Assembly: GCF_003330845.1 (NCBI RefSeq)
Contig: NZ_CP026121.1
Location: forward strand, 8,041,501-8,105,500
Source: Streptomyces sp. Go-475
GTDB lineage: Bacteria; Actinomycetota; Actinomycetes; Streptomycetales; Streptomycetaceae
DNA: 64,000 nt
Reading direction: 5' to 3'
A model generated the notes under the pieces. It was not told where the DNA came from. It saw only the letters and a list, made by a program, of their open reading frames with translations, and ran no database searches. Shown piece by piece: positions 1 to 8,806 of the stretch. The position numbers were made by a program, and so were the translations under genes. The number at the start of each line of letters is the position of its first letter. Position 1 is the stretch's first letter.

Positions 1-1318
1 GGGAGGCAGCAGGCCCGATGCTGCGCACCAGCCGCTCTCCGGACTCGCGGAGCTGGTCCTTGACCTCGTCGAGTCGGGGTGTGAGCAGGGCGTGGTCGCG
101 TTTGCGCCAGGTGCCGGCGACCATCACGGCTTCGATGTTGGCGATGTCGGCGTGCAGGGCCGTGGCGACCGGATCGTGTGCCGGCCACAGGTTGAGGGCC
201 CGGGCGTCGACGGCGACCAGGTCGGCCTGCATGCCCACCTCGATCCGGCCCACCCGGTCGGCGAGGCCCAGGGCCTTCGCCCCTTCCACCGTGGCCCAGG
301 CCAGTGCCTGCTTGGCGGTGACCGAGGCAGTGGTGGCGTGCATGCCTGTCGTCTGTCGGTGCTGGGCGTGGTCCAGGCTGCGCTGGTGGGCCAGGGCGAT
401 GCGGGCGGCCGTGAGGAGCGTGCCGGGTACGGCGGTGTCGATGTCGGTCCCCAGGGAGGGCGCCGCGTCCAGGCGTAGCAGGGACCCGGTGATGGGTGTG
501 CCGTGTCCTTGGCCCAGTTCGTTCTCCGGAGTGCTGGTGAAGGTGACGCCTGCTTCGAGGAGCGTCTTGATCCAGTCGTCGGGCAGGTCGATCCCGTGCA
601 CGATGTTGGTCAGGGGGCTGAACAGACCGGCGGTGCGCACGGCTTCCCAGCCGGGGGAGGGCTCTCCGCCGCTTTGGTGCATCGAGACGACGAGGCCGCG
701 TTCCGCGCCGGCTCGGAAATCGGCCAACGCGGTGTCGGGCGAGGAGTACTGCGGCCCCTGCAGTGCCATGCCCAGGGTGAGGAGGGCGTGGTCGCGGACG
801 GGGCCGTCGAGCAGCCGGTCGATCTCGGTGAGGGGGTGGGGGGTGTCCGGCGACCGGTAGGCCGTGCCGTGCAGGAAGACGGCGCGGATACCGGCGTGGG
901 CCAGTCCCTCGACGGCCGCGTCGGCGTGTTCGGGCGACGAAGCGTTGTGGCACCAGTCGCCGAGGGTGGTGGTGCCGCAGTTGATCTGGGTCAGTGCACC
1001 GACGAGGTTGCTGATGTGCATGTCGGCAGGGGTGTAGTGGCCGACGCACTCGCCGTGGAGGTGGGTCAGGTACTCCATCAGCGTCCAGTCGGCGCCCACG
1101 GAGCGCAGCGCGGTCTGCCAGGTGTGCAGGTGGGCGTTGACCAGGCCGGGGATGACGATGCGGCCGGAGAAGTCGACCACTTCGGCGTCGGGCGCCTCGA
1201 TGTTCTCGTCCACGGCGGCGATGCGGTCGCCGTCGACGAGGATGTCGAGGCGCTCGGCGTCCGGCCGGCCCGGCGTCATCGTGATGACTCGCGCTCCGCG
1301 CAGCAGTGTGCGGCTCAT
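1..1318 (-). CDS. Amidohydrolase, cytosine deaminase/chlorohydrolase type (3' end outside window)
   Basis: About 439 codons are visible and the C-terminus runs off the left edge. The family is metal-dependent and hydrolyses C-N or C-Cl bonds on ring substrates (cytosine deaminase, TrzN/AtzA-like). The N-terminal beta strands are followed by the metal motif NAHLH with the two His at about residues 63 and 65. A later stretch reads VSMHQSGGEP, as expected for the next metal His, and ADLVAVD near the end marks the terminal beta-sandwich. The ATG overlaps the stop of the upstream hydroxylase by 4 bp (ATGA), so it is translationally coupled as the last visible gene of a minus-strand operon beginning at 4662. 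The substrate is not predictable; in this context it probably acts on an aromatic or heterocyclic intermediate (inference). Confidence 0.85.
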   Translation of the reverse strand, partial: MSRTLLRGARVITMTPGRPDAERLDILVDGDRIAAVDENIEAPDAEVVDFSGRIVIPGLVNAHLHTWQTALRSVGADWTLMEYLTHLHGECVGHYTPADMHISNLVGALTQINCGTTTLGDWCHNASSPEHADAAVEGLAHAGIRAVFLHGTAYRSPDTPHPLTEIDRLLDGPVRDHALLTLGMALQGPQYSSPDTALADFRAGAERGLVVSMHQSGGEPSPGWEAVRTAGLFSPLTNIVHGIDLPDDWIKTLLEAGVTFTSTPENELGQGHGTPITGSLLRLDAAPSLGTDIDTAVPGTLLTAARIALAHQRSLDHAQHRQTTGMHATTASVTAKQALAWATVEGAKALGLADRVGRIEVGMQADLVAVDARALNLWPAHDPVATALHADIANIEAVMVAGTWRKRDHALLTPRLDEVKDQLRESGERLVRSIGPAAS

Positions 1319-2907
1319 GCGGTGGCCCCCGAACCGGGGGAGGGGTGGCTCTGCTGGGGCATGGTGCGGCTCCTTGCCTGCGGGGTCATCGCCTGGACGG
1401 CGGTTTGTGTGGTGCTGAGGAAGTCCCGGGTGGCGATGTGCCCGATGTAGCCGTCGGGACGGATCAGCAGCAGCGTGTCGCCGGTCAGGCCGTAGGCACG
1501 CCGCAGTGTGTTCCCGGGGTCGGAGAAGGTGAGGCCGTGGGTGGCGGCCGGGCCGACGGTGAGCCGTTTCAGCTGGGCGCCCGCGGTCGGCCAGGCAAGC
1601 TGTTCGAGCTCCCGTGCGGCACCGGGGCCGTAGGCGAGGGCGGTGAAGTCCGGCCCGCGGAGGACCTCGAACAGCCGGGTCTCGGCGCCGTCGGCGCCGA
1701 GCAGTCGGGCGTCCGGGGCGCGGTCACCCACGCGCAGTGTCCCGGTGCGCATGCCGTCGGAGGGGGCGAGCGGGCCGCCGTAGTAGGTCAGGGTGAGCTG
1801 CTGCTCGTCCTTGCCCCGCTTCATGCTCGACGGGTCGAGCTTGGCGATGCCGCCCCACTTGTCCGTGGACAGGCCCAGGACCCCGGCGGCGATCGGCTGC
1901 CGCTCGGCCTCGTAGGTGTCCAGCAGCGCCGGGTCCGCCCCGGCGAGGACCTGGCCGAGCTTCCAGCCGAGGTTGTAGCCGTCCTGTATGCCGGTGTTCA
2001 GGCCCTGGGCGCCGGCCGGGGTGTGGACGTGCGCGGCGTCACCGGCGAGGAAGACCCGTCCTCGGCCGTAGTTCTCCGCCAGGCGGATGTTGGGCCGGAA
2101 CACCGACGTCCAGCGGATGTCGCGCAGCTGAATGCGCCGGTTGTGGGTGTGGTCGTGAATCCGCCGGAGGATGTCGTCCTTCTCCGTAGGCGGTTCCTCG
2201 TCCGGCGTGAGACGGATCATCCACTGGAACATGTCGCTGTCGGGGAGCGGGCAGGCGCCGATGAACCTGCCGCCCCGGCCGGGCCACATGTGCCACCGGT
2301 TGCGGGCCAGACCGGTCACCGAGGCGTCGACGATGAGCATCCTGTCGCTCTCGTCCGTCGTCCCGACGAAACCGATGCCGAGCTGCTTGCGCACCGTACT
2401 GGAACCGCCGTCGGCGCCTACGGCGTACCGGGCGACGATCTCCTGCGTACCGTCCGGGCCCGCCACCTTGGCGACCACCGTGTCCTCGTCCTGCGTCAGC
2501 TCGGTCAGTTCCGTGCCGAACTCGATCTCGCTGCCGATCGCGCTGAGCCGCGCGTGCAGGGCGCGGTCCGTGCGGAACTGAGGGATCAGCCAGGTGTTCG
2601 CATACGGAACGTCCGGGGTCGCCTCCTTGTGGGAGAACATCTTCCACGGCACGGCGAGAGGCCCCACATGGATCCCGAGCTTGGGGTAGACGCTGCCGCC
2701 GCTCAGCACGTCGTCGAGGGCACCGAGGTCTTCCAGGACTTCGAGAGTGCGGGGCTGGACGCCCTTGGCGCGGGAGCCGTCGAAGGCGTGGGGAGACCTG
2801 TCGACGATCCGTACGTCGAGGCCGCGGCGTACGAGGTCGATCGCCACAGCCGTGCCCGAGGGGCCCGCACCGATGATCAGGACGTCGATGACCTGCGGGT
2901 TGTTCAC
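1315..2907 (-). CDS. FAD-dependent aromatic hydroxylase (phenol/UbiH-type monooxygenase)
   Basis: A 530-residue class A flavoprotein monooxygenase expected to use NAD(P)H and O2 to hydroxylate an aromatic ring in the cytoplasm. The Rossmann FAD fingerprint VLIIGAGPSGTAVA lies near residue 8, and the FAD-ribityl motif GDAAHVHTPAGAQG lies in the middle of the chain. The C-terminal ~150 residues fit the thioredoxin-like domain of phenol hydroxylases (RVGDRAPDARL, then LLLIRPDGYIGH). I chose the GTG start because it overlaps the stop of the upstream hydrolase by 4 bp (GTGA) and puts the FAD motif at the N-terminus. A start 60 codons upstream would add an Arg/Pro-rich tail that overlaps the neighbour. 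Together with the two adjacent hydrolases it suggests a hydroxylation/cleavage route. Confidence 0.9.
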   Translation of the reverse strand: MNNPQVIDVLIIGAGPSGTAVAIDLVRRGLDVRIVDRSPHAFDGSRAKGVQPRTLEVLEDLGALDDVLSGGSVYPKLGIHVGPLAVPWKMFSHKEATPDVPYANTWLIPQFRTDRALHARLSAIGSEIEFGTELTELTQDEDTVVAKVAGPDGTQEIVARYAVGADGGSSTVRKQLGIGFVGTTDESDRMLIVDASVTGLARNRWHMWPGRGGRFIGACPLPDSDMFQWMIRLTPDEEPPTEKDDILRRIHDHTHNRRIQLRDIRWTSVFRPNIRLAENYGRGRVFLAGDAAHVHTPAGAQGLNTGIQDGYNLGWKLGQVLAGADPALLDTYEAERQPIAAGVLGLSTDKWGGIAKLDPSSMKRGKDEQQLTLTYYGGPLAPSDGMRTGTLRVGDRAPDARLLGADGAETRLFEVLRGPDFTALAYGPGAARELEQLAWPTAGAQLKRLTVGPAATHGLTFSDPGNTLRRAYGLTGDTLLLIRPDGYIGHIATRDFLSTTQTAVQAMTPQARSRTMPQQSHPSPGSGATA

Positions 2908-3809
2908 GAGTCGAGCCTCTCGCTCTGTGCGGCCACGAACGGGACGATCTGGTCGGCGACGTCGCGGGGCCGTTCGAACGGGGCCATGTGGCCGCATTCG
3001 GGGATGACGTGATGGTGCCGGGGCTTCAGCAAGGCGCGTGCCGTGTCGAAGTGGACCAGTGGCGTGACGTTGTCCTCGTCGCCCCACAGGAGCAGCGTCG
3101 GGATGCCCAGCGTCCCGGTCTGGCGGAAGAGGTCGTCACGGCCGGAGACGGGCAGGTGCTGCAGCGTGTCGAAGACCGCGTACAGCGAACCCTCGAATCG
3201 GAAGGAGTCGAGGACCATCTCCGTGAGTGCCGCGCCGAGTTCGGGGTCGCGGACGTTGTGCCCGAGGTGACCGCGGAGTATCTGACGTCCGCGTCGCCGG
3301 GCGACGAGGCCGGCGAACAGGTCGCTGCGCAGCAGCCGGTGCGGGGAGGTCAGTTGCGGTTTCGCGAGACCGGCGGGGCCGACGATGGTGAGGGTGGACA
3401 CCGACGATCGGTGCTGGGCGGCGTAGGCCATGGCGACCAACGCGCCCATGGAGGTGCCGACGAGGTGCAGTGGCCGCTCGGTCAGGCCGAGCCGGTCCGT
3501 GAGCTCGGACAGCTGCCGCGCGAACAGCCTCTCGTCGTATCGCGACCGCACCCGGTCCGAGTAGCCGCGGCCGTACGCGCTGCAGGTCAGCGTCCGCAGC
3601 CCGCGGGCGTGCAGCTCGGTGACGAGACCGTCCCAGTAGAACAGCGGGATGGTCAGTCCGCCCGCCATCACGACCACATCCCCGTCCTCGGGGCCGGTCA
3701 GTTCGTAGTGCGTGACGCCGTCGGACAGCTCGATGAAACTGCCGCGCAGGGCCTGCCGCGAGTCGGCGGTGAGCCGTAGGTCCTCGCCCGAGGCGACGAA
3801 GTACTTCAT
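2904..3809 (-). CDS. Alpha/beta hydrolase (meta-cleavage-product hydrolase-like)
   Basis: A 301-residue alpha/beta-hydrolase fold protein. The nucleophile elbow is GTSMG with Ser at about residue 120. The acid lies in LLWGDEDNVTP and the catalytic His in ECGHMAPFERP, so the triad is complete. The family includes MhpC/BphD-type C-C hydrolases that split ring-fission products, as well as esterases and haloperoxidases. It lies 19 bp downstream of the preceding hydrolase gene and overlaps the FAD hydroxylase by 4 bp, so it is in the same operon. A C-C hydrolase role fits the ring-cleaving neighbours but is inferred from context, and no residue distinguishes it from an esterase. Confidence 0.88.
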   Translation of the reverse strand: MKYFVASGEDLRLTADSRQALRGSFIELSDGVTHYELTGPEDGDVVVMAGGLTIPLFYWDGLVTELHARGLRTLTCSAYGRGYSDRVRSRYDERLFARQLSELTDRLGLTERPLHLVGTSMGALVAMAYAAQHRSSVSTLTIVGPAGLAKPQLTSPHRLLRSDLFAGLVARRRGRQILRGHLGHNVRDPELGAALTEMVLDSFRFEGSLYAVFDTLQHLPVSGRDDLFRQTGTLGIPTLLLWGDEDNVTPLVHFDTARALLKPRHHHVIPECGHMAPFERPRDVADQIVPFVAAQSERLDS

Positions 3810-3828
3810 GGAACGGGCCTCCTCGGCC

Positions 3829-4662
3829 TCAGTGCGTGGGGGTGTCGGCGGCGGAGCCGAGGAACTTCGCGATTGCTTCCGCGACCCATTGCGGCTCCTC
3901 TTCCGGCAGCAGGTGACCGCCGTGCGGATGCACCAGCTCCTCGGCGCCGGGGATGTCGCGGGTGAAGTTCTGGCCGTCGATGCTCGCGCTGCGCAGCACG
4001 AGCGTGGGCACCGCGATGCGGGGAATCTCCGAGCTGCGGTCAGGCTGGTCCGTGTTGCAGAAGTCGACGAAGGCCGAGCGGTTTCCGGGCCGGCTCATCA
4101 GCTGATAGGCCCGGTCCACCATGGTGTCGTCCACGATCGTGGAGCGTGGGCCGACGTTCGAGCGCAGGTTGCGCTCGATGGCGCCGCGCGGCATCATGCG
4201 CCGCAACACGGGGCGCAGCAGCGGGTTCCGGGCCAGGCGCATGCCCGTCGGCACCGACTTCTCCGGGTAGCCGGTGGCATTGACCAGCACCAGGCCGGTC
4301 AGTCGCTCCCGGTGGTCCAGCGCTATGTTCCAGGCGATGTTGCCGCCCAGCGAATTGCCCCCCACCGCGTAGCGCGGCACCCCCAGCGCCTCCAGGAAGC
4401 CCGCCACCGTCGCGGCGTAGGTCGGGATGCGGTAGTCCCGGTCCTTGCGAGGGCCGGTCAGGCCGAACGCCGGCAGGTCGGGGCGGATGACGTCGAACGA
4501 CTCCGACAGCAGGTCCGCCGCACGGTCGAAGTGCTGAAGAGACGATGCGCTGCCGTGCAGCAGCACGAGTGCCGGGCCGTGACCAGCGCGTTTGTAGTGG
4601 ATTCGCAGACCGTCCACGGAGAGGAACCGGGAATCGGGCTGCGGCTCAGACCAGGTACTCAT
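3829..4662 (-). CDS. Alpha/beta hydrolase, first gene of the minus-strand catabolic operon
   Basis: A 277-residue alpha/beta hydrolase. Motifs seen are the oxyanion region LLHGSASS, the nucleophile elbow GNSLGG (Ser at about 104) and a C-terminal HPHGGHLLPEE with the catalytic His. It is clearly homologous in layout to, but not a recent duplicate of, the hydrolase 19 bp downstream. I chose the ATG at 4662 over a start 30 codons upstream. The upstream extension would cross the promoter, whose -10 ends seven bases before this ATG, which suggests a leaderless or near-leaderless message. Two different hydrolases in one operon suggest two successive cleavage steps (inference). Confidence 0.87.
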   Translation of the reverse strand: MSTWSEPQPDSRFLSVDGLRIHYKRAGHGPALVLLHGSASSLQHFDRAADLLSESFDVIRPDLPAFGLTGPRKDRDYRIPTYAATVAGFLEALGVPRYAVGGNSLGGNIAWNIALDHRERLTGLVLVNATGYPEKSVPTGMRLARNPLLRPVLRRMMPRGAIERNLRSNVGPRSTIVDDTMVDRAYQLMSRPGNRSAFVDFCNTDQPDRSSEIPRIAVPTLVLRSASIDGQNFTRDIPGAEELVHPHGGHLLPEEEPQWVAEAIAKFLGSAADTPTH

Positions 4663-4698
4663 AATGGATACACTGTTACCGATAAGCGGCCGTGTCAA
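4663..4698 (-). promoter_or_regulatory. Promoter with overlapping imperfect palindrome for the hydrolase/hydroxylase operon
   Basis: On the minus strand TTGACA (4693-4698) and CAGTGT (4670-4675) are 17 bp apart, and the ATG follows the -10 after seven bases. A 15-bp imperfect palindrome, GGTAACAGTGTATCC (4666-4680, five of seven pairs), covers the -10, as a TetR-family operator would. The -10 is weak. The regulator is unknown; the TetR at 9188-9868 is a candidate only by proximity. Confidence 0.4.
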
Positions 4699-4983
4699 GT
4701 GCGGTGTGTTTGCGGTGGCGCCGTAAGGAGCCGCAGGGGCGCTGGTTCTCACCTTTCCCTGCGCTCAGGGCTCGTGGGGAAAGACGATCTGTGGTGAGCG
4801 TGCCGGGCCGCGTCGGTGAGCTGTTGGGGCGCGACGCCTGCCAGTAGCAGCGTGTCCCTCGAAGTCGAACACAGGCCACAACATGGTGCTGCTCAGCGCG
4901 CAGCCCAAGAACACCGCCAGCCGGAGTGGGTATGTCGATCGGTATGCCTGACCCGCAGACTTGGATCACGTTGCCGCGGGCAC

Positions 4984-5028
4984 GGAGGTCAGCGAGGCGT
5001 TGCACTTGCCCGCTCCTCGCTGACCTCC
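4984..5028 (-). terminator. Strong hairpin terminator of the MFS gene
   Basis: A perfect 14-bp inverted repeat (4984-4997 with 5015-5028) with a 17-nt loop starts 10 nt beyond the stop codon of the minus-strand MFS gene. There is no U-tract, as is common for terminators in actinomycetes. The rest of 4699-5037 shows no convincing gene. Confidence 0.7.
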
Positions 5029-5037
5029 TCGTAGGGG

Positions 5038-6573
5038 TCAGTCTGCTCTTGGCGGTGTTTGCGGTGCGCGCAGCAGGGCTCCGACCGCTGCGACGACCAC
5101 AACGACACTCACGGCGACCAGGGAAGCGGACAGGCCGTCCATGAAAGCGCTCTTGACGCCGTCGGCGAGGCCCGCACCCTTGGCGCCGAGTTGATTGGCG
5201 ACGTGGAGGCCCGCGGCTGCCGAGTGGCGTACGGATTCGGCGGCTTCGGTGGGGAGTTGAGTGACGGAGTCGGGCAAGGAGGACCGATAGTGGCTTCCGT
5301 AGATCGAACCCATGAGGGCGATGCCGACTGCGGATCCGACCTCACGGGTGGTGTCGTTCATGGCGGAGGCGACACCTTGCTGTCCGCGGCCGAGGGAGCC
5401 GGTGATGGCCGCCGTGCCGACGGCGCCGCTCAGGCCGATGCCGAAGCCCGCCAGGATCAGACCGCCGAGGAAGGGCAGGTAGCCGGAATCGACGCCGAGG
5501 AGAGAGAGGACGTACAGGCCGGCGGCGAGCAGGAGCAGGCCGACGGACATGACTGCCTTCATGCCGACCCGGTGCACCAGGTGCGGGGTGACCAAGGATG
5601 TGGGCAGCACCGCCAGGGCGACCGGAACGAGGGCGACGGCGGCCTTCAGCGGGCTGTAGTCCAGGATGAGTTGAAGGTACTGCAGGCCGACGAAGAAGAA
5701 GCCGAAGACGGCCATGAACTGCACCAGGACGGTGATGGCACCGGCTCTGAAGCCCCTGATGCCGAACAGGGCGGGGTCGAGCAGAGGGTGTTCGGTGCGC
5801 AGGCCGAGGTACGCGTAGGCGGCGAAGGATCCGGCCGCGACGGCGAAGGCGCCGATCACCACCGGTTCCGTCCAGCCCTGCTCGTTGCCCTCGATGATGG
5901 CGAAGACCAGGGTGCCGATGGCCACGGCGGTGGTGACCGCCCCGGCCACATCGGGGCGGTGCGGGTGGGCGTCCTTGGTGTTGGGGGCCAGCAGGGCGGC
6001 GGCGAGTGCGGCGGCCAGGGCGACGGCGGCGCTGGTGACGAAGATCGAGCGCCAGGAGAACTGCTCGAGGAGGGCCCCGGCGGCGAGCATGCCGATGATC
6101 GCGCCGGCGGCCGCGAAGCCCGACCACGTGGCCACTCCCTTGGCGCGCTGATCGGGCGGGAAGGTCGCGGTGATCGTCGACAGCGTTCCCGGCATGATCA
6201 TCGCGGCGCCGACGCCCATGACGGCACGCCAGACGATCAGTGTGCTCGTGGAGTCCGCGAAGGAGGCGGCCAGGGATGCGGCCCCGAAGACGACCGTGCC
6301 GACGATGAGCACGTTGCGGCGGCCGAGGCGGTCGCCGATCGCGCCGAGCGGCAGTACGAGTGCGGCCAGGGCGACGGTGTAGGCATCGGCGATCCAGGTC
6401 AGAGCGCCGTTGGAGGCCGACAGGTCGACGGCCAGGTCGGGCAGGGCGAGGTTGAGGGCGGAGACGGACGCAACGACCAGGACGAGGGACAGGCACATCG
6501 CGAACAGCACGCCGCGCGTTCCGGCGCGGCCGGTGGCGACGGGTGGCACTGTGTCCCTGTGGGTGGTGGTCAT
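5038..6573 (-). CDS. DHA2-family MFS drug/metabolite exporter
   Basis: A 511-residue integral membrane protein with the 14-helix pattern of the EmrB/QacA (DHA2) proton antiporters. Evidence includes the GDRLGRRN loop between helices 2 and 3 (motif A) and the MGVGAAMIMPGTLS stretch of helix 5. Hydrophobic segments run to the end and finish with a cluster of Val/Ala at about 490-500. Such pumps export toxic hydrophobic compounds. The neighbouring aromatic-degradation genes suggest it protects against, or exports, a pathway compound (inference). It is monocistronic: its own promoter lies at 6633-6661 and a hairpin terminator follows the stop. Confidence 0.92.
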   Translation of the reverse strand: MTTTHRDTVPPVATGRAGTRGVLFAMCLSLVLVVASVSALNLALPDLAVDLSASNGALTWIADAYTVALAALVLPLGAIGDRLGRRNVLIVGTVVFGAASLAASFADSTSTLIVWRAVMGVGAAMIMPGTLSTITATFPPDQRAKGVATWSGFAAAGAIIGMLAAGALLEQFSWRSIFVTSAAVALAAALAAALLAPNTKDAHPHRPDVAGAVTTAVAIGTLVFAIIEGNEQGWTEPVVIGAFAVAAGSFAAYAYLGLRTEHPLLDPALFGIRGFRAGAITVLVQFMAVFGFFFVGLQYLQLILDYSPLKAAVALVPVALAVLPTSLVTPHLVHRVGMKAVMSVGLLLLAAGLYVLSLLGVDSGYLPFLGGLILAGFGIGLSGAVGTAAITGSLGRGQQGVASAMNDTTREVGSAVGIALMGSIYGSHYRSSLPDSVTQLPTEAAESVRHSAAAGLHVANQLGAKGAGLADGVKSAFMDGLSASLVAVSVVVVVAAVGALLRAPQTPPRAD

Positions 6574-6632
6574 GGGGCCTCAGTGAGTGCTTGGGTCGGC
6601 CGACTAGCTAACCGTGCGGATTCATTGAGGGA

Positions 6633-6661
6633 ATTATCAAGTTTGACGTTACTGTGGTCAA
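6633..6661 (-). promoter_or_regulatory. Promoter of the MFS gene
   Basis: On the minus strand TTGACC (6656-6661), a 17-bp spacer and GATAAT (6633-6638) form a good sigma-70-type promoter about 60 bp before the MFS ATG. It lies at the very end of the degenerate ATPase fragment. A GTCGGCCGAC palindrome (6595-6604) sits in the leader. Confidence 0.6.
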
Positions 6662-6968
6662 GGTTTCCTGGACTTGCTTTCCCGCGTGCTCGGCCAGCTG
6701 CGTGAGCAGCAGTAGGCCACGCCCGCCCTTCTCGAAGACGGGTTCGCCGCGGGTGGGCGCGGGGTGGCACCACTGCCGCAGGGAACCGTCGGAGGCAGCG
6801 CGCGGTCGCGGATGGAACGGGGTCCTCCGGGACGGCCGTGGCGGATGGTGTTCGTGACCATTTCGCTGACCACCGCTTCCGCGGTGAAGTCGAGCCCTTC
6901 CAGTCCCCGGATGCCCAGCTGCTCGGAGACGTCGGTCCGGTCCAGCAGAGCCCGGGTGGCCAGGGGCA
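6656..6968 (-). pseudogene. Remnant of a SpoIIE/anti-sigma HATPase domain
   Basis: In two minus-strand frames I can read the end of an HATPase domain: VVSEMVTNTIRHGRP, then after frame changes IRDRAL and EKGGRGLLLLTQLAEH. The same blocks are intact in the phosphatase encoded at 16115-18295 (VVSELVTNAVRYGRP, DEGGRGLLLVAQLAERWG). The internal indels and the missing phosphatase half make this a dead C-terminal fragment. Its 5' end stops abruptly near 6968, where the SMP-30 fragment on the other strand begins, so the junction looks like a deletion or recombination scar. Confidence 0.7.
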
Positions 6969-6998
6969 GTCATCGGGCTCGGCATCGGCACGTGGTCA

Positions 6999-7679
6999 GT
7001 GTGGGTCCTCGTCGACACGGTCGCCGGCCGGCCGCTCACCTTCGCCAGCAACGTCGTGGAAGGCCCGGACGGGACCATATGGTTCACGGTCTCCACCCGC
7101 CGCTGGGACCTCGAGCACTACCTGGGCGACATCGTCGAGCACTCCTGCACCGGCCTGCTTGTCCGCCGCGACCCCGACGGCAGCGTCACGGTCCTGCGCG
7201 ACGATCTGAAGTTCGCCAACGGCCTCGTCCTCGCCCCGGACGCCTCGCACCTGCTGGTGGCCGAGACTGCCGGGTACAGGGTGAGCCGCTACTGGCTCAC
7301 CGGCCCGAAGGCCGGCATCGTCGAGCCCTTCGCCGAAAACCTCCCGGGCCTGCCCGACAACATGAGCCTGGGCAGCGACGGCCTCGCGTGGGTGTCCGTC
7401 GCCGCGCCCCGCAACACACTGCTGGACAGGCTGCTTCCGCTGCCGGGATTCCTTCGCGTCCTGCTGTGGAACCTGCCCGAGGCCGTACGCCCCAAGCCTG
7501 TCCCGGTCGCCTGGGCGATGGCCTTCGACCTCGACGGCCGCCTCGTCCACGACCTTCGTACGGACGACGGCTCGTACGGCTTTGTGACCAGCGTGGCCGA
7601 ACACCAGGGGACGGTGGTGGCCGGCAGCATGCATGAGGACGACATCGCCGTGCTCGCCGTTCCCTCCCCGTCCCGCTGA
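6999..7679 (+). pseudogene. SMP-30/strictosidine-synthase-like protein lacking its N-terminus
   Basis: 226 residues match the C-terminal two-thirds of the six-bladed beta-propeller lactonase/strictosidine synthase-like family. Typical blocks are FASNVVEGPDGTIWFT, DDLKFANGLVLAPD, LLVAETAGYRVSRYWL and LPGLPDNMS. Full-length relatives have about 90 more N-terminal residues forming the first blades. No RBS precedes the GTG at 6999, and the upstream in-frame sequence belongs to the ATPase fragment. It is therefore probably a 5'-truncated pseudogene, although the remaining frame is open with normal codon use. It converges on the AraC gene with a 4-bp gap. Confidence 0.65.
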
Positions 7680-7683
7680 CCGC

Positions 7684-8806
7684 TCAGCGTCCTGCCCTGG
7701 CCTCGCGCCGCAGGGCGCTCGGCGTCCGGCCCCACCACCGCCGGGCACACCGGGTGAGCACGGCCTGCTCGGAGAAGCCGACGAGGTTGCTGATCTGGGC
7801 GAACGGCATGTCCGTCGTCGTGAGGTAGAGGCGCGCCCGCGCCCGCCGCACGCTGTCGAGGAGGGATGCGTACGACTCTCCTTCCGCGGCGAGCTGCCGT
7901 TGCAGCGTCCGCGGGTGCACGGCCAGTACCCGGGCGACGGTGACGAGTTCGGTGGATCCGGTCCCCAGGGACTGGTCCAGCACCGCGCGCACCCTGGCCG
8001 CCAGCGCTGGCCCCGCCTCGGGGGAGTGGCGGGACAGAAAGGCCATGGCCCAGGCGGCGCAACGTCTCGTCGACCCCTTCGAGAGGCCGTGACAGCAGGC
8101 TCGACGGCACTCTCAGCAGCGCCTGATCGCGGCCGAAGCGGATCCGGGCGCCGAAGGCGTCCTCGTAACGCGACCGCGGCGCCGCCGGCTGGTGGGGCAG
8201 GTCGACGGACTGCAGCCCGTAGGGTCCGCCAACCAGGAACTTCACGGCGCGGTGCACGAACATCACGGTCATGTCCGTGGCCTGCGGCAGCGGTCGCACG
8301 CCAGTGTCGAAGGAATACCGCAGGCCCACGACCCCACGAGCGCCGTCCGGGGCGTCGACCAGCGAGACACTGAGATCGCGGGCATGGACGAACATATAGC
8401 GGGAAGTGCACTCCAGCGCGTCGGCGACCGAGGGGGAGTGCTGGATCGCCACCGACAGCGGGCCCAGCATCCGGAAGTCCTGGGCCTCGCCCACCCGCAG
8501 CCCAAGATCCGGACAGCCCAGATCGACAGCCGCATGCTCCAGAACCAGAGCCAGAGCCTGGTCCTCCACGAGCAGTTCGTCCATGTCGAGCGCCTCGACG
8601 GGTAGACCCACCCGCCGTGCATACGCCTCCGCGTCTCCGCCCAGCTCCTCCACGCACTGCCGGAACTGCTGCAGACCTGCTGACCGGGACCAGTGACACG
8701 GGCACAGCATGACGTCTGTGTCGCTCAGGATGAAGTGGGTGCTGTGTGGCCGAGGGCGGGGCGCGGGAATGCGTACGGTCGCGGCGGCACTGGGCTCACA
8801 GTCCAT
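7684..8806 (-). pseudogene. AraC-family regulator (arabinose-binding-like N-domain, HTH_18), frameshifted
   Basis: The N-terminal ~250 residues (8806 to about 8052) fit the ligand-sensing domain of OruR-like AraC regulators (GLPVEALDMDEL, CPDLGLRVGEAQDFRMLGPL). The C-terminal 120 residues (8046-7684) carry the AraC DNA-binding domain (HPRTLQRQLAAEGESY, ISNLVGFSEQAVLTRC). The two halves lie in different frames. Removing one base from the CCC run at 8049-8051 would give a continuous protein of about 373 residues through RRLAMAFLSRH. It is either a true frameshift or a sequencing error in a short homopolymer. I chose the start for the GGGAG box five bases before the ATG at 8806. Confidence 0.8.
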
